From Flavobacteriaceae bacterium F08102 (GTDB lineage Bacteria > Bacteroidota > Bacteroidia > Flavobacteriales > Flavobacteriaceae), in assembly GCA_023015935.1 (NCBI GenBank), contig JALKAY010000001.1, positions 372,874-436,873 of the forward strand: DNA of 64,000 nt, read 5' to 3'. Positions 45,558 through 55,752 of this stretch are shown here, in pieces. The notes under the pieces are model-generated. The model was not told the origin of the DNA. It was given only the letters and a program-made list of their open reading frames with translations, and ran no database searches. Position 1 is the first letter of the stretch, and every line of letters begins with the position of its first letter. A program made the position numbers and the translations under genes.

Positions 45558-46355
45558 TTAGCTCAACGTTTTTTTACATGAAAATCCCCATTTAATAAAA
45601 TAAGTAAATGCTGATTTCAAATGAATAAAAAATAATTTGGTCTGTCTTCTTGAACCTCTTCTATGCTGATGCACAATGGAAACTTTTGGAACATACCTCT
45701 TTTTCAACTTCATTGTATCTAATTCGCGACAAATATCTACATCTTCCATATAGAGAAAATAACGCTCATCAAACCCGTTTAATTGAATAAAAACACGCGT
45801 TTTAAATAGTAAAAAACAGCCTTCCAGAAAATCTGGGTCAAAAGACTCTTGAAGGTTTCTTTCCGCATACCGCCCCTTATTAATCATTTTTTTTAACATT
45901 GTTCTCAGCCCAGGAACCGTACGTGCTATCAGTTCAGCTGGGCTTGGATAGCGTCTAGCCGTATATTGCAATTCCCCTTCAGGGGACATAACCCTTGGAG
46001 CTACAACGCCTAGCAATGGGGTTGACTCAAATTCATTTAAAAGGGGGACAAAAATAGTTGGTGCAAAACATACATCAGGATTTAAAACTAGGTGAAAATC
46101 AGATTGTAGATTAAATCTTTCTAAAACTAAATTATGACCGGCTCCAAACCCTATGTTTTTTCCAACAAATACATATCTAATATCTGGATGCTTAAATTTT
46201 TCTTCAAAATTATTTATTGGGGAATTATCTATTAAAAAGAGTTTTTTCGGAAATGGACAAGCTAAAAAAGAATTTACCGTACGTGATAAATCTACCAAAT
46301 TCTCTTCATAAAAGACAATTGATGCAGATATTAAATAGGTGGGTATTTCTTTCAT
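45558..46355 (-). CDS. Family 2 glycosyltransferase (rhamnosyltransferase-like)
   Basis: 265 residues from ATG 46355 (MKEIPTYLISASIVFYEEN); the frame is open further upstream, but that part lies within the preceding sugar transferase gene. A GT-A fold with LNPDVCFAPT as the DxD-like metal site (about residue 96) and the later GFDERYFLYMEDVDICREL segment is typical of GT2 enzymes of the rhamnosyltransferase type. The gene starts 7 bp after the priming transferase stop, suggesting that it adds an early sugar. Confidence 0.85.
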   Translation of the reverse strand: MKEIPTYLISASIVFYEENLVDLSRTVNSFLACPFPKKLFLIDNSPINNFEEKFKHPDIRYVFVGKNIGFGAGHNLVLERFNLQSDFHLVLNPDVCFAPTIFVPLLNEFESTPLLGVVAPRVMSPEGELQYTARRYPSPAELIARTVPGLRTMLKKMINKGRYAERNLQESFDPDFLEGCFLLFKTRVFIQLNGFDERYFLYMEDVDICRELDTMKLKKRYVPKVSIVHQHRRGSRRQTKLFFIHLKSAFTYFIKWGFSCKKTLS

Positions 46356-46362
46356 CTGTACT

Positions 46363-47727
46363 TTAATACGCTTTTTCTTCTCCAGTGAAAATATTGACCA
46401 TGGTTTGAAAAATGATTTTAAGATCAAGAAAGAATGACCAATTTTCAATATAAAAAATATCGAGACGAATTCTATTTTTAATGTCCGCTTTTTTCTTTAC
46501 CTCTCCTCTATATCCACTGACTTGGGCTAAGCCAGTTATCCCTGGCTTAACGGCGAAACGATCAATATAATTATCAATTTCCTTTTGGTATTCTTTCGAT
46601 AAATTTGTCATATGAGGCCGAGGACCTACCACACTCATATCTCCTTTTAACACATTAAAAAACTGAGGCAACTCATCTAAACTTGTCCTTCTAAGAAAGC
46701 CTCCAATCTTGGTTACACGTTCATCATTTTTAGTCGCGTGTATTTTATCTGAAAGATCATTCAACTTCATGGATCTAAACTTATAACAAGTAAAAGTTTC
46801 CCCTCGAATACCTTCTCTTTTTTGAGTGAAAAATAGAGGCCCTTTAGATTCAAGCTTAATCAGTACCCACAAAATTGGAATTAACCAGGACATTACAAAG
46901 ACACAAATAAAAATGGCAAAAATTACATCAAATAATCGTTTAACAATATGATTTTCTGCTGATTCAAAAGGTAATTTTTTAACATTAAGTACCAAAAATG
47001 AATCATAATATTCAGCGCCTAAGTATTTACTAAATAACTCCGTTGAATCTGGAATTAATTTAACACTAATTTTATGTTCATTTCCAAATTTGGTAAACTC
47101 CTTAACATTTTCATTACTAAGAACTGAAAGTGTGCAAAAAATTTCATCAACCTTATGTGTGATACAATATTCAAAACTCTCATCAAAAGACCCCAAATAA
47201 TCTTTTTTGATGTCAATATCATCAGAAAAAAAACCAAGATATTTATATCCTAATTCACTATTTGTTCGGAATAAATTGGCCATTTTTTTTGAGGTATCAT
47301 CTAATCCAATAATTATAATGTTCGTCGAATCTTTACCCTTTTGTCTAACGTACTTAACTCCATAAAAAGTCACTAATTTTACGAGAGAAATACTAACCAA
47401 AATAGCGGAAAAAATAAATAATTGATTATGGACAATAACCCCTTCTTTAAAGACGCCGAAATAAGCAAAAAATCCAAGAAAAAACAGACTAAATTGTACA
47501 AATAATAATTTTAGAATTCTAAATATTTTAGTAAACCTAAATACTTTATAAAAATTTGTGTTATAAGCAATTACGAGCCAAAATAATGAAATATATACTA
47601 AAAAATTAACATTAAAAAATTGTTTATCAGCAACATAAAAAACCACACTAAAAATAATTAGAATGTCAATTATTATAAAAATGGGCTTTATGAGATATGG
47701 ATATTGTTGTTTCAATTGATTTTTCAA
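46363..47727 (-). CDS. Polyprenyl-phosphate sugar-1-phosphate transferase (WcaJ/WbaP-like)
   Basis: 454 residues. Four N-terminal helices and a CoA-binding-like middle precede the conserved PF02397 catalytic domain (about 265-454): KRLFDVIFAIF, FFTQKREGIRGETFTCYKFR, RRTSLDELPQFFNVLKGDMS, VVGPRPHM and VKPGITGLAQVSGYRG. It starts polysaccharide repeat units by placing a sugar phosphate on undecaprenyl phosphate in the inner membrane. It is the natural first enzyme of this locus though not its first gene. Confidence 0.92.
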   Translation of the reverse strand: MKNQLKQQYPYLIKPIFIIIDILIIFSVVFYVADKQFFNVNFLVYISLFWLVIAYNTNFYKVFRFTKIFRILKLLFVQFSLFFLGFFAYFGVFKEGVIVHNQLFIFSAILVSISLVKLVTFYGVKYVRQKGKDSTNIIIIGLDDTSKKMANLFRTNSELGYKYLGFFSDDIDIKKDYLGSFDESFEYCITHKVDEIFCTLSVLSNENVKEFTKFGNEHKISVKLIPDSTELFSKYLGAEYYDSFLVLNVKKLPFESAENHIVKRLFDVIFAIFICVFVMSWLIPILWVLIKLESKGPLFFTQKREGIRGETFTCYKFRSMKLNDLSDKIHATKNDERVTKIGGFLRRTSLDELPQFFNVLKGDMSVVGPRPHMTNLSKEYQKEIDNYIDRFAVKPGITGLAQVSGYRGEVKKKADIKNRIRLDIFYIENWSFFLDLKIIFQTMVNIFTGEEKAY

Positions 47728-47793
47728 TTAAATTCCTTATTACACGATAAAAATAAGAGATAATAATGAGTTGGCTATATTCTTTTGAAAAAC

Positions 47794-48915
47794 TTACAGG
47801 GTATTTCCTTGATATAGACGTTCCAGTATAGGACTGTTATTGTCAATCAGAAAACGCTCCATAAAAATTGCTCTTGAATTAAGTCCAAACCGCTCTAATT
47901 TTTCATTATTTTGAACCAAATTCACAATTTCATAAGCCATTTTATTGGCATTCATATTTTCTATTAAAAATCCATTTACATTGTTTTGAACCAAATCAAT
48001 ATGACCATCTACTGCGGTTAGTACACACGGTTTTGACAAAGCCAATGCCTCTATCACAGCATATGGTAGCCCTTCATACCGCGATGTAGACACATACAAC
48101 TTACTTAATTTTACAATAGAAAGAACCTCATCTCTACCAACCCAAGGATATAATATAACTGTATTATCTAATCCCAATTTTTGAATATTTTGTTGTAATT
48201 TTTGAAAATTCAAGGAATTTTGTTCCATACCGAGCAACACCAATTTTAAATCAGGTTGATTTTTCCTTACAATGGACATAACATCTAAGAGTAAATCAAT
48301 ATTTTTCTGATAAACATTTCTACCCACACAACAAATAAAGTTTTCTGGTAAAGAATTTGTCAATGAGATTGATTTTACTTGTCCAACATCTTCAATAGAA
48401 TTATTCCATAATAGTACTTTTTCCTCCTTGAAGTTTAAATCGAAAACAGCCCGATTATATTCAGAAGTAGAACATGCAATTATTTTGGATGGATAGGTAC
48501 GAAAATATTTCTCTATTGTCTTGTATACCATTCTAGAAAGGAAATTCTTAGCGCTCAAATATGAAAAAGCATGTGGGGTATAATAGGTCGTTATCGCTAA
48601 TCTTTTCCCAACAATTCTCCCTAAAATTCCAGCTTTGGCACTATGACAGTGAATAACATCTGGATTAATTTCCTTGATTATTTTAATTAGGTCTTTTAAA
48701 CAATTATAATCGTTTACCAGATTAATTTCCCTTCTTAAGTCTATACTATATTGCGGAATTCGAATTCCAAATTTATTGACAAATATTTTGTCCTTCGCTT
48801 CATAATTACTCAGCAAATAATTTTCAATTTTCAATGCGTCTAGATGAGAAAAAAGAGTTTGTAAATACATCTCAATTCCCGCATAGGGTCGTGCAATATG
48901 TACAACTTTAATCAT
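47794..48915 (-). CDS. Family 4 glycosyltransferase
   Basis: 373 residues with a GT-B fold. N-terminal MIKVVHIARPYAGIEMYLQ and C-terminal EGLPYAVIEALALSKP, carrying the E-x7-E donor-binding motif, identify a group 1/GT4 retaining enzyme. The HCHSAKAGILGRIVGKRL segment is common in polysaccharide locus members. Its start overlaps the O-antigen ligase-like gene by 8 bp. The sugar is not predictable. Confidence 0.88.
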   Translation of the reverse strand: MIKVVHIARPYAGIEMYLQTLFSHLDALKIENYLLSNYEAKDKIFVNKFGIRIPQYSIDLRREINLVNDYNCLKDLIKIIKEINPDVIHCHSAKAGILGRIVGKRLAITTYYTPHAFSYLSAKNFLSRMVYKTIEKYFRTYPSKIIACSTSEYNRAVFDLNFKEEKVLLWNNSIEDVGQVKSISLTNSLPENFICCVGRNVYQKNIDLLLDVMSIVRKNQPDLKLVLLGMEQNSLNFQKLQQNIQKLGLDNTVILYPWVGRDEVLSIVKLSKLYVSTSRYEGLPYAVIEALALSKPCVLTAVDGHIDLVQNNVNGFLIENMNANKMAYEIVNLVQNNEKLERFGLNSRAIFMERFLIDNNSPILERLYQGNTL

Positions 48916-50272
48916 TAATTATCACTTTTTTACTACAAAAAAGAAGGTAAAACAAAAAGAATAAAGCAATGCCTTTCACACGTACTAGCACGGATTCAGT
49001 TAGCATTGTTGTCATGAAAAACAACATAAAAAATACACCTAAAGTTCCCTGAATTTGATGCGTAAAGAAATAATATAACAACCAACAAAAAAAGAGCAAC
49101 CCAACAACCCCCATACCAACCAAATAATGTAAGTATTGATTATGTGTATTCAAAGGTTTAAAGTAAATATAACCATCTTTAATAATTTGTTCACTTATCT
49201 GCGAAGTTACATTCGCCATTCCAATTCCTGTGAATAAATGATGCTTAATTTCACTTCCTGTATATGAAAGCACCAAAAATCGCCGATACATATTCCTCCA
49301 CGAATTTTCCACTAAATCTTCTTTATCATTGGTCTTTACAGAAACATAAACTTTATTTATGTAATTTAAATCTTGTTTTACACGTGGTATAAAAAAATAA
49401 CTAACTGAAAAGAATAATATACACACCCCAATGACACTTATGATTTTAATATAGGGTTCAAAAGAAAGTAATTTATAACAATACAATCCTAAAACTATAA
49501 ATACACCTATCAACGACATTCGCGCTCCGATATATATTAAAATTACCATAAAAATAAGTAACAGGACATGATCAAAAATGGGATTAACTAGTGGATTTTT
49601 GTTAAAATTAAACCCCATAACAAAACAAGAACCTAATCCCAAAAAAAGACCAAAATAGACATGTGTTACCCCTAAGGTTTCTGAAAAATAAGTATTCGTA
49701 GTCATTGATAGTGTTCCATTGACCATATTAATTATAAGCAATAAGGTAGAAGCAACAACTATGGACAAAATAAAAAAACGAATGGATTTTGTCAAATCAA
49801 TAGAAAATGGCAATTGCCTAAATCCATAGAACAATATCGGATATACTAACAAGTATAAAAAGGTGTCAAGCCCCTTAAGGCCATTTGAAAAAAGCATGTA
49901 GTTCCCTAAAATGAGTAAGAAAAAAATCAATAAATTAGTTTCAGCAGAAACAAATTCCCTTTTAAAACTGAAGCTAATTTTCTCACGCCAAATAATTAAC
50001 AAACAAGTGGTCAAACATATGACTACATAAACGGTATGAATACTTTTTGCAAAAACAATAGCATATATACTGAGGAAAAAGAAACCATGTAGCAGGTAAC
50101 TTGCACTTATTAGTTTTCTATAATACCTAGTAAACTGTACCAAACTAAGTAATACAATTATAGGGATACTGAATTTGTAAATTTTAGGAAAAGAAACTGT
50201 CGTACACAAAAAAAGAACAAGGAAATACCAATCAATAAAAAACGACTTTATTTTATTATGTACACTACTCAT
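48908..50272 (-). CDS. O-antigen polymerase/ligase-like membrane protein (copy 1)
   Basis: 454 residues with about 11 membrane helices and one larger periplasmic loop. The FTGIGMANVTSQ and LNTHNQYLHYLVGMGVVGLL segments (about 345-390) match the Wzy_C/WaaL signature region in which a periplasmic His takes part in catalysis. It could polymerise repeat units (Wzy) or ligate the chain to lipid A-core (WaaL). A second similar protein is encoded two genes upstream, and sequence alone does not settle which is which. Confidence 0.82.
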   Translation of the reverse strand: MSSVHNKIKSFFIDWYFLVLFLCTTVSFPKIYKFSIPIIVLLSLVQFTRYYRKLISASYLLHGFFFLSIYAIVFAKSIHTVYVVICLTTCLLIIWREKISFSFKREFVSAETNLLIFFLLILGNYMLFSNGLKGLDTFLYLLVYPILFYGFRQLPFSIDLTKSIRFFILSIVVASTLLLIINMVNGTLSMTTNTYFSETLGVTHVYFGLFLGLGSCFVMGFNFNKNPLVNPIFDHVLLLIFMVILIYIGARMSLIGVFIVLGLYCYKLLSFEPYIKIISVIGVCILFFSVSYFFIPRVKQDLNYINKVYVSVKTNDKEDLVENSWRNMYRRFLVLSYTGSEIKHHLFTGIGMANVTSQISEQIIKDGYIYFKPLNTHNQYLHYLVGMGVVGLLFFCWLLYYFFTHQIQGTLGVFFMLFFMTTMLTESVLVRVKGIALFFLFYLLFCSKKVIIND

Positions 50273-51353
50273 GTAAACTTTTTTTATAAAGTTCGTTTAA
50301 TTCATCGACATAGGTATTGATATCATATTTTTCTATTATTGAATTATACCCCCTTTGCCCCATCCGTATACGCTCCTTTTTGTGCTCTATTAAAAACTGA
50401 AGCTTTTTCGCTAAGTGATTTTCATTTAAAGGCTCAAATAAAAACCCATTTATACCATTATTTATTAATTCTGAAGGACCTTCAAGATTACTCGCTACTA
50501 CTGGAAGTTTAGCTAAAAAAGCTTCTAAAATCACCATCCCAAAGCCTTCCCAACGAGAGGGCAACACAAAAATATCTGCCTGTGCGTAATACGCTTGAAC
50601 ATCTGTAGTTTCACCTTCAAAACTAACCATTTTCATTATGTTCAATGCTACCGCTGTTGATACTAAAGCCTCCTTTTGTGAACCATCACCCACAACCAAA
50701 AGGTGAATGCAGTTTTCGTACCCCAATTCTTTGAGGATTTTTACTGCTTTTAACAAGGTGTCAACTGACTTCTGTTTCACTAATCTACCAACAAATAAAA
50801 GTCCAATTTTATCTTTCTTTGTAAAATTAGTAGTCGATTTACACAACGATTTATTTAACGGAATTGCATTATACAATAGGTGCAATTGATTTAATGGAAT
50901 CTTTAGGGTTTTTTCAGCGTGTTTAAAAACAGATTCTGAAATCCCAATAACTTGAACATTCTTTCCTATGTTTAAAAACAATCGTCTATAAAGCCAAAAG
51001 AATATGGTGTCTAACCAATTTTTTTTAATAGATACATTATGTAACGTAGCAAACTGTTGTACCTTACTCAATCGCGCTGCTATTGTTCCTATACCGTCCG
51101 CATGTCCAAGATGGGTATGAATAATGTCTGGTCTAATTTCCCTAATTAAGTTCAGTAAAGATCCTAAAATTAATGGAGTCATGGGAAGATGAAAAAATTC
51201 AATCTCATGCCTTAATTCTGCTTTTAAGGGATTCTCTTTTTTTAAGGAAACAATAAAAACCTCATGATTTAGACACTGTCTATTTGCTACATCCTTTAAA
51301 AGTATTTCAGCCCCACCATACCCAAAAGCCGTTATTAAATGTAAAATTTTCAT
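50265..51353 (-). CDS. Family 4 glycosyltransferase
   Basis: 362 residues, GT-B fold. MKILHLITAFGYGGAEILLK opens the N-terminal domain, THLGHADGIGTIAARLSK follows, and the donor site is SRWEGFGMVILEAFLAKLPV (E-x7-E) near residue 275. It overlaps genes on both sides (4 bp and 8 bp), so it is translated within the polysaccharide operon. The sugar and linkage are unknown. Confidence 0.9.
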   Translation of the reverse strand: MKILHLITAFGYGGAEILLKDVANRQCLNHEVFIVSLKKENPLKAELRHEIEFFHLPMTPLILGSLLNLIREIRPDIIHTHLGHADGIGTIAARLSKVQQFATLHNVSIKKNWLDTIFFWLYRRLFLNIGKNVQVIGISESVFKHAEKTLKIPLNQLHLLYNAIPLNKSLCKSTTNFTKKDKIGLLFVGRLVKQKSVDTLLKAVKILKELGYENCIHLLVVGDGSQKEALVSTAVALNIMKMVSFEGETTDVQAYYAQADIFVLPSRWEGFGMVILEAFLAKLPVVASNLEGPSELINNGINGFLFEPLNENHLAKKLQFLIEHKKERIRMGQRGYNSIIEKYDINTYVDELNELYKKSLHE

Positions 51354-52579
51354 AACGAATTTAAATTTTCTTCTTTATAAACCAATTGAACAAAAGCGAT
51401 GAGTAACCACATAGGAGCATGGTAAAAATCTGCAATAATAAAAAGATGTAAAAAAGTAGTCGTTAAAGAAAACATTAGAAAATTTCTGACATCCCCTTTT
51501 ATTCGAGAAGCCTTCTTAAAGATGGCTAAAACAAAGGTACAAAAAAAGAAAAATGCGATAATACCGATGTCAGCTAAGATCGTCAAATAAACACTTAAAT
51601 ACCCTTCAGCGTCTTCATGTACGCCATAACCTGGACCGTGCCCGAATAATGGGCTTGTAGAAAAATTAGAAATTGCTCTTGACCATTGATGAAGCCTAGC
51701 TCCACTAGAGGAATTAGCTTGCTCGTTAAAGAAAATTTTGTTCATAAATTTTTGAATAGTCTCAGAACTAGCATAATCAAAAAACTGAAAACTAATCGTC
51801 AACAATACTCCGCCTATAGTTACACATAAAACCCAAAATAGTTGATTCTTTGAAATGTATAACTTCTTTAACTTATTAAATGTAAAAATAGCGATGACCG
51901 CAATAAAGGGAAGCGTTATACCCGCATTAGAAAATAGAGCAAAATGAGCGCATAAATACAAAATAAACACCCAAATGTAAAGGTGTTTCTTACGAATTTT
52001 ATATATGTAAAACAAGGAAATACCAAAATAAAGATTGTAAAACATTGCCATAATACCAGGTTCTTCAGCAACTCCACCAACCCTAAACATACCACCTCTT
52101 ATAAAATAATTCATATTGCTGGTAGCTCCGTCAATTTCACTATAAAATTGACGAAAACTAACATTAAAATAATTTTTGCCTATAAAATCAATAAGTATAA
52201 TTAACGATATAACCACGAATGATTTCATAACAACTTTTGCAATCTGAAGTGAAGAAATATGAAATAATTCGATTAAATATTTTGATAAAAAAAAATAAAG
52301 AAAAATACTATTTGTATAAGCAAGCGTATGATTAAAGCTTCGTTGTTCTCCAAAACCTAACACATAGCTCATAAGCAGCAATCCAAAAAAAGCAAGGAGA
52401 TAAAGGTCTTCAGACTTAATCCATTTTCGCTTAATTTTACCATACCGTAATATAGAAAGCATCAACACGACAAATACCAAAATATTAACAACGACCGGAA
52501 TTCTTAGCCATGCAGAAAAGGCAAAAAAACTGGTAAATGGCGCCGCAAAAACGAATAAATAAAAAAGCTTTTTTACCAT
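51350..52579 (-). CDS. O-antigen polymerase/ligase-like membrane protein (copy 2)
   Basis: 409 residues with roughly 10-12 membrane helices. The loop SSGARLHQWSRAISNF followed by PLFGHGPGYGVHEDAEGYLS (about 295-335) fits the periplasmic loop of O-antigen polymerases/ligases. It starts at the last base of the GT2 gene stop and overlaps the next glycosyltransferase by 4 bp. A Wzy role is likely for one of the two such proteins in this locus; I cannot tell which. Confidence 0.78.
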   Translation of the reverse strand: MVKKLFYLFVFAAPFTSFFAFSAWLRIPVVVNILVFVVLMLSILRYGKIKRKWIKSEDLYLLAFFGLLLMSYVLGFGEQRSFNHTLAYTNSIFLYFFLSKYLIELFHISSLQIAKVVMKSFVVISLIILIDFIGKNYFNVSFRQFYSEIDGATSNMNYFIRGGMFRVGGVAEEPGIMAMFYNLYFGISLFYIYKIRKKHLYIWVFILYLCAHFALFSNAGITLPFIAVIAIFTFNKLKKLYISKNQLFWVLCVTIGGVLLTISFQFFDYASSETIQKFMNKIFFNEQANSSSGARLHQWSRAISNFSTSPLFGHGPGYGVHEDAEGYLSVYLTILADIGIIAFFFFCTFVLAIFKKASRIKGDVRNFLMFSLTTTFLHLFIIADFYHAPMWLLIAFVQLVYKEENLNSL

Positions 52580-53361
52580 TAATACTCAATATTTAGTATG
52601 TTTCTCGTTGTATTTCGAACAATTATTAACCCGTTAAATATCAATCGTTTATAATAAAATATCCGAGCAAACTTAACTTTATTTTTTTTTCTAATATGGT
52701 AATCTTCCTTAGCCGTAATAGACAAATTTTTTAATTGTCCAGTCGCCCCTGAATTACGCATATTCACTAGTGTTTTATCAGAAAACAAAAAAGTTACACC
52801 CGCTTTATACGCCCTAAAAATTAAATCGTAATCTGCAGACAGTCTATAGGTTAAATCATATTTCCCAATTTGACGGTACACATTTTTGTGTATCAATGTA
52901 GCTGGAAAGTTTAAAGGCATCGTTCGGTGAATATATCGTGCTATATCCCTTTTATTTAAATGAATCCCATAGTGCTTTTTGTTAAAAGTCACTTTGTTTC
53001 GCTCCCCTGAGACAATGGAAAACGTATGATTTTGATTTACACGCACTAGCTCCGATATCGCATTGGTATTATACCAATCATCACTATTTAAAATTCCTAT
53101 GAGTTCACCGTGAGCCAATGTTATCCCTTTATTATACGCATCATATATACCCTCATCTGGTTCACTAATCCATGAAAATGGAATGTTTTTTAATTTAAAT
53201 TCTTTCTCGTAAAATTTGATAATTTCTATCGTTTGATCTCTTGATCCTCCATCAACTATGATATATTCTAACTCGTCATAATCCTGCTCTAAAACCGAAG
53301 TTATCGTGTCATGTAAAGTTTCTTCGCTATTAAATGTAACCGTAATTATCGATACGAGCAT
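52579..53361 (-). CDS. Family 2 glycosyltransferase (WcaA-like)
   Basis: About 260 residues from the inner ATG at 53361 (MLVSIITVTFNSEETLHDT); an ATG seven codons upstream (53382) is also possible. GT-A fold: SIITVTFNSE, YIIVDGGSRDQTIEII, the SEPDEGIYDAYNKGI segment and the metal-binding LNSDDWY (about residue 90). This is a typical inverting GT2 of polysaccharide loci. It lies 78 bp after the FkbM gene, one of the few visible gaps in the run. Confidence 0.9.
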   Translation of the reverse strand: MLVSIITVTFNSEETLHDTITSVLEQDYDELEYIIVDGGSRDQTIEIIKFYEKEFKLKNIPFSWISEPDEGIYDAYNKGITLAHGELIGILNSDDWYNTNAISELVRVNQNHTFSIVSGERNKVTFNKKHYGIHLNKRDIARYIHRTMPLNFPATLIHKNVYRQIGKYDLTYRLSADYDLIFRAYKAGVTFLFSDKTLVNMRNSGATGQLKNLSITAKEDYHIRKKNKVKFARIFYYKRLIFNGLIIVRNTTRNILNIEY

Positions 53362-53460
53362 AGTTGATTTTTTTAAATCCAATTGGACTTTTTAAATTGT
53401 GTTTTGGGTATTAAATCATTCTATTTAGGCTTAAAATATTTAATTCAATACCCTTAACAA

Positions 53461-54309
53461 TTACACATAAGCAATAATATTTCCTGAAAATGGATATGTA
53501 GGCACATTATTATCAATATCTAACACCTTATATTTATAATCTTTCAAAAACTTAATTACCTCTCTTGAAGTAGCATTTTGTTCAGATAGTAAAACATCAT
53601 CCAATTCAGAAATAATGATGGGTTTAAATTTTTTTATCGTTCCAATTGAACCTTTTAAAACACTTAATTCAGCACCTTCAACGTCGATAACAATTATTCC
53701 TGGAGCTAATTCGTACTTTTCAACCAAATAATCAAGGGTTTTTCCTTTAACAACTTGGCTGGTAAATTTTTCATTTTGTATAGAAGCATGTACTAATGTC
53801 CCAATACTAGAATATTCCTCCATTCCTTCAATAATATTTAAATTAAACTCTCCATTTTCACTTGAAGCTATTCCGTTAAAAGGAATGATTTTATTTTCAT
53901 TATTATTTAAAGTTATATTCTTGGTCAATAAACTAAAGGCTCTGTTGGTCGGTTCAATTGCCAATACTTTATTGGTATTATTGATATTATCTGCCAATAA
54001 ATTTGAATAAAGCCCAATATTTGCGCCAATATTAATCGCGTCCATATTTCGGTTTACATGGTTTAAAATATGACGTACTAATTTAGGTTCATATTCTTTA
54101 GTTAACAATATTCTTTGCAGAATATGAGACCGTGCGTCAATTTCAAATTTACCTGGAATATTATCGAGCTCTATTAAAAGAGTTCCTTCTAAAACGTTAG
54201 AAAAAATGGTGTCATACAGCTTCTTACGTTTATTTGGAAAAAAGTTCTTAATCGCGCTTAAAACACTATATAGGCCTTTGTTTTTTTTAATATAGTTTTT
54301 TAAGGTCAT
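53461..54309 (-). CDS. FkbM-family methyltransferase
   Basis: 282 residues. The SAM-binding motif AINIGANIGLYSNLLA (about residues 92-107), VLAIEPTNRAF, and the FkbM signature VIDVEGAELSVLKGS (about 208-222) are present. Such enzymes O-methylate sugars or other small groups, here probably a residue of the surface polysaccharide. It overlaps the flippase gene by 4 bp. Confidence 0.9.
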   Translation of the reverse strand: MTLKNYIKKNKGLYSVLSAIKNFFPNKRKKLYDTIFSNVLEGTLLIELDNIPGKFEIDARSHILQRILLTKEYEPKLVRHILNHVNRNMDAINIGANIGLYSNLLADNINNTNKVLAIEPTNRAFSLLTKNITLNNNENKIIPFNGIASSENGEFNLNIIEGMEEYSSIGTLVHASIQNEKFTSQVVKGKTLDYLVEKYELAPGIIVIDVEGAELSVLKGSIGTIKKFKPIIISELDDVLLSEQNATSREVIKFLKDYKYKVLDIDNNVPTYPFSGNIIAYV

Positions 54310-55574
54310 ATTAATTTTTCTTCTTTATAGACGAGATATGTGTGAATGATTAAATAAACATCTACAAATATAGGAATAGCTGCTAATACATAAATGTTTA
54401 TATAACCTATCGACCAAAAGAATCCATACAACATAAAAAATACGACGGTAGAATAAATCATAAGGTTCCTAAATATTTTCTCATACCCCAGTGACCATAA
54501 ACCTACCGTAATATAATAATTTGAAACATGGGTAGTAAAAATACTAAGGGAAAACAATCTTAATAAATTGACACTATCGAGCATTTCAGTTCCTCCTAAA
54601 AATACAGTAATCGTAGGCGCGAAAATTCCCAAAAGCACAATAATTACAATTGAGTAGGACCCCATAATTAATGAAACATCATGAATGATTTTAATGTTTT
54701 TGGTTTTTGCTACTCTCGGGAAAATTGCATCCCGTACAATATTTAATGGAAGCATTTTAAAAAAGGAAACAATTTTGTCGGCAAAATCATAATAGGCAAC
54801 TTCTGCCATCCCCAACATTACCCCAATAATTACTTTATTAGACGTTGAAAAAACAGCTATTGAAATATCCGATATAAAAAAAGTAACTGCCCTAGACGCT
54901 AAACCTATAACACACTCAAAACCAGGGAATTCAAAAGTTATTTTGTCATTTTTAAAAATGATTATTATACTAGCTAACCCTGAAATTAAAGCGCCAACCC
55001 CATTAATAATAGGAAGGTTTAAATAATCTTTTTCTGTTTTAATCACCGTGAAAATTAATACGACAATTACCACCTTACTAACAGTGTTAATAATGGTAAT
55101 AAACTTCATTTTTTCTATACCTTGGAAATACCATTTTGGAAATATAAAATCCAATAAACACATCCACATTGTTAAATACATGAGCGTCTCATGCTCTTTA
55201 AAATAGGGAATTAACTGAACAATAATCCAAAGTAAAAGGAACGAGCCTAAAAACAACCCTCCTTTTAAATAAAAAATTGCATTGACAATTTTGCTTAGAG
55301 CGGTTTTGTCTTCTCTATGAATACTAGTTTCTTTTATGGCTAACGTATTTAGTCCAAAATTCTGGAACAAAACCAAATAATAAATGAGCGCTTGAGCAAA
55401 AATTATAAGTCCATAAGTTTCTTTACCTAAAACAGCAAGCAGATAGGGTAAGGTTACAATAGGAACCAAAACGTTTATTCCCTGTAAAAAGGATAGATAG
55501 GTCAAGTTTTTTAATAACAGCTTGTTATTTTTGACCCTATTAAGTCTACTTTTAAAGTAATTTTGAAACAGCAC
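54306..55574 (-). CDS. Wzx-type oligosaccharide flippase
   Basis: 422 residues and about 12 membrane helices of the MOP/PST exporter fold. The opening NLTYLSFLQGINVLVPIVTL and YLLAVLGKETYGLI segments are typical of Wzx proteins. It would flip undecaprenyl-linked repeat units across the inner membrane for Wzy. It is the first gene of the tight operon; a hairpin (55728-55745) and a 178-bp gap separate it from the Wzz-like gene upstream. Confidence 0.9.
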   Translation of the reverse strand: MLFQNYFKSRLNRVKNNKLLLKNLTYLSFLQGINVLVPIVTLPYLLAVLGKETYGLIIFAQALIYYLVLFQNFGLNTLAIKETSIHREDKTALSKIVNAIFYLKGGLFLGSFLLLWIIVQLIPYFKEHETLMYLTMWMCLLDFIFPKWYFQGIEKMKFITIINTVSKVVIVVLIFTVIKTEKDYLNLPIINGVGALISGLASIIIIFKNDKITFEFPGFECVIGLASRAVTFFISDISIAVFSTSNKVIIGVMLGMAEVAYYDFADKIVSFFKMLPLNIVRDAIFPRVAKTKNIKIIHDVSLIMGSYSIVIIVLLGIFAPTITVFLGGTEMLDSVNLLRLFSLSIFTTHVSNYYITVGLWSLGYEKIFRNLMIYSTVVFFMLYGFFWSIGYINIYVLAAIPIFVDVYLIIHTYLVYKEEKLI

Positions 55575-55727
55575 TTTTTTTTTAGAATAAATCCTATCTA
55601 TTCATTAATAGATTCAAAAGATTTTTACACCTTTCGGCTTTGTTTTGATAAAAATTGAGCGGAGGTAATAGGCCAATTCAAGACATCATTTTACGTATTT
55701 AATCGAACTTGTTAATTTTATTAATCA

Positions 55728-55745
55728 CACCACCTTTAGGGGGTG
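55728..55745 (-). terminator. Possible terminator between Wzz-like and Wzx genes
   Basis: On the minus strand CACCCCC-TAAA-GGTGGTG folds with 6 pairs and one mismatch, 7 bases after the Wzz-like stop. There is no clear T run, so it may be only a partial terminator. Confidence 0.4.
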
Positions 55746-55752
55746 AATGTTC

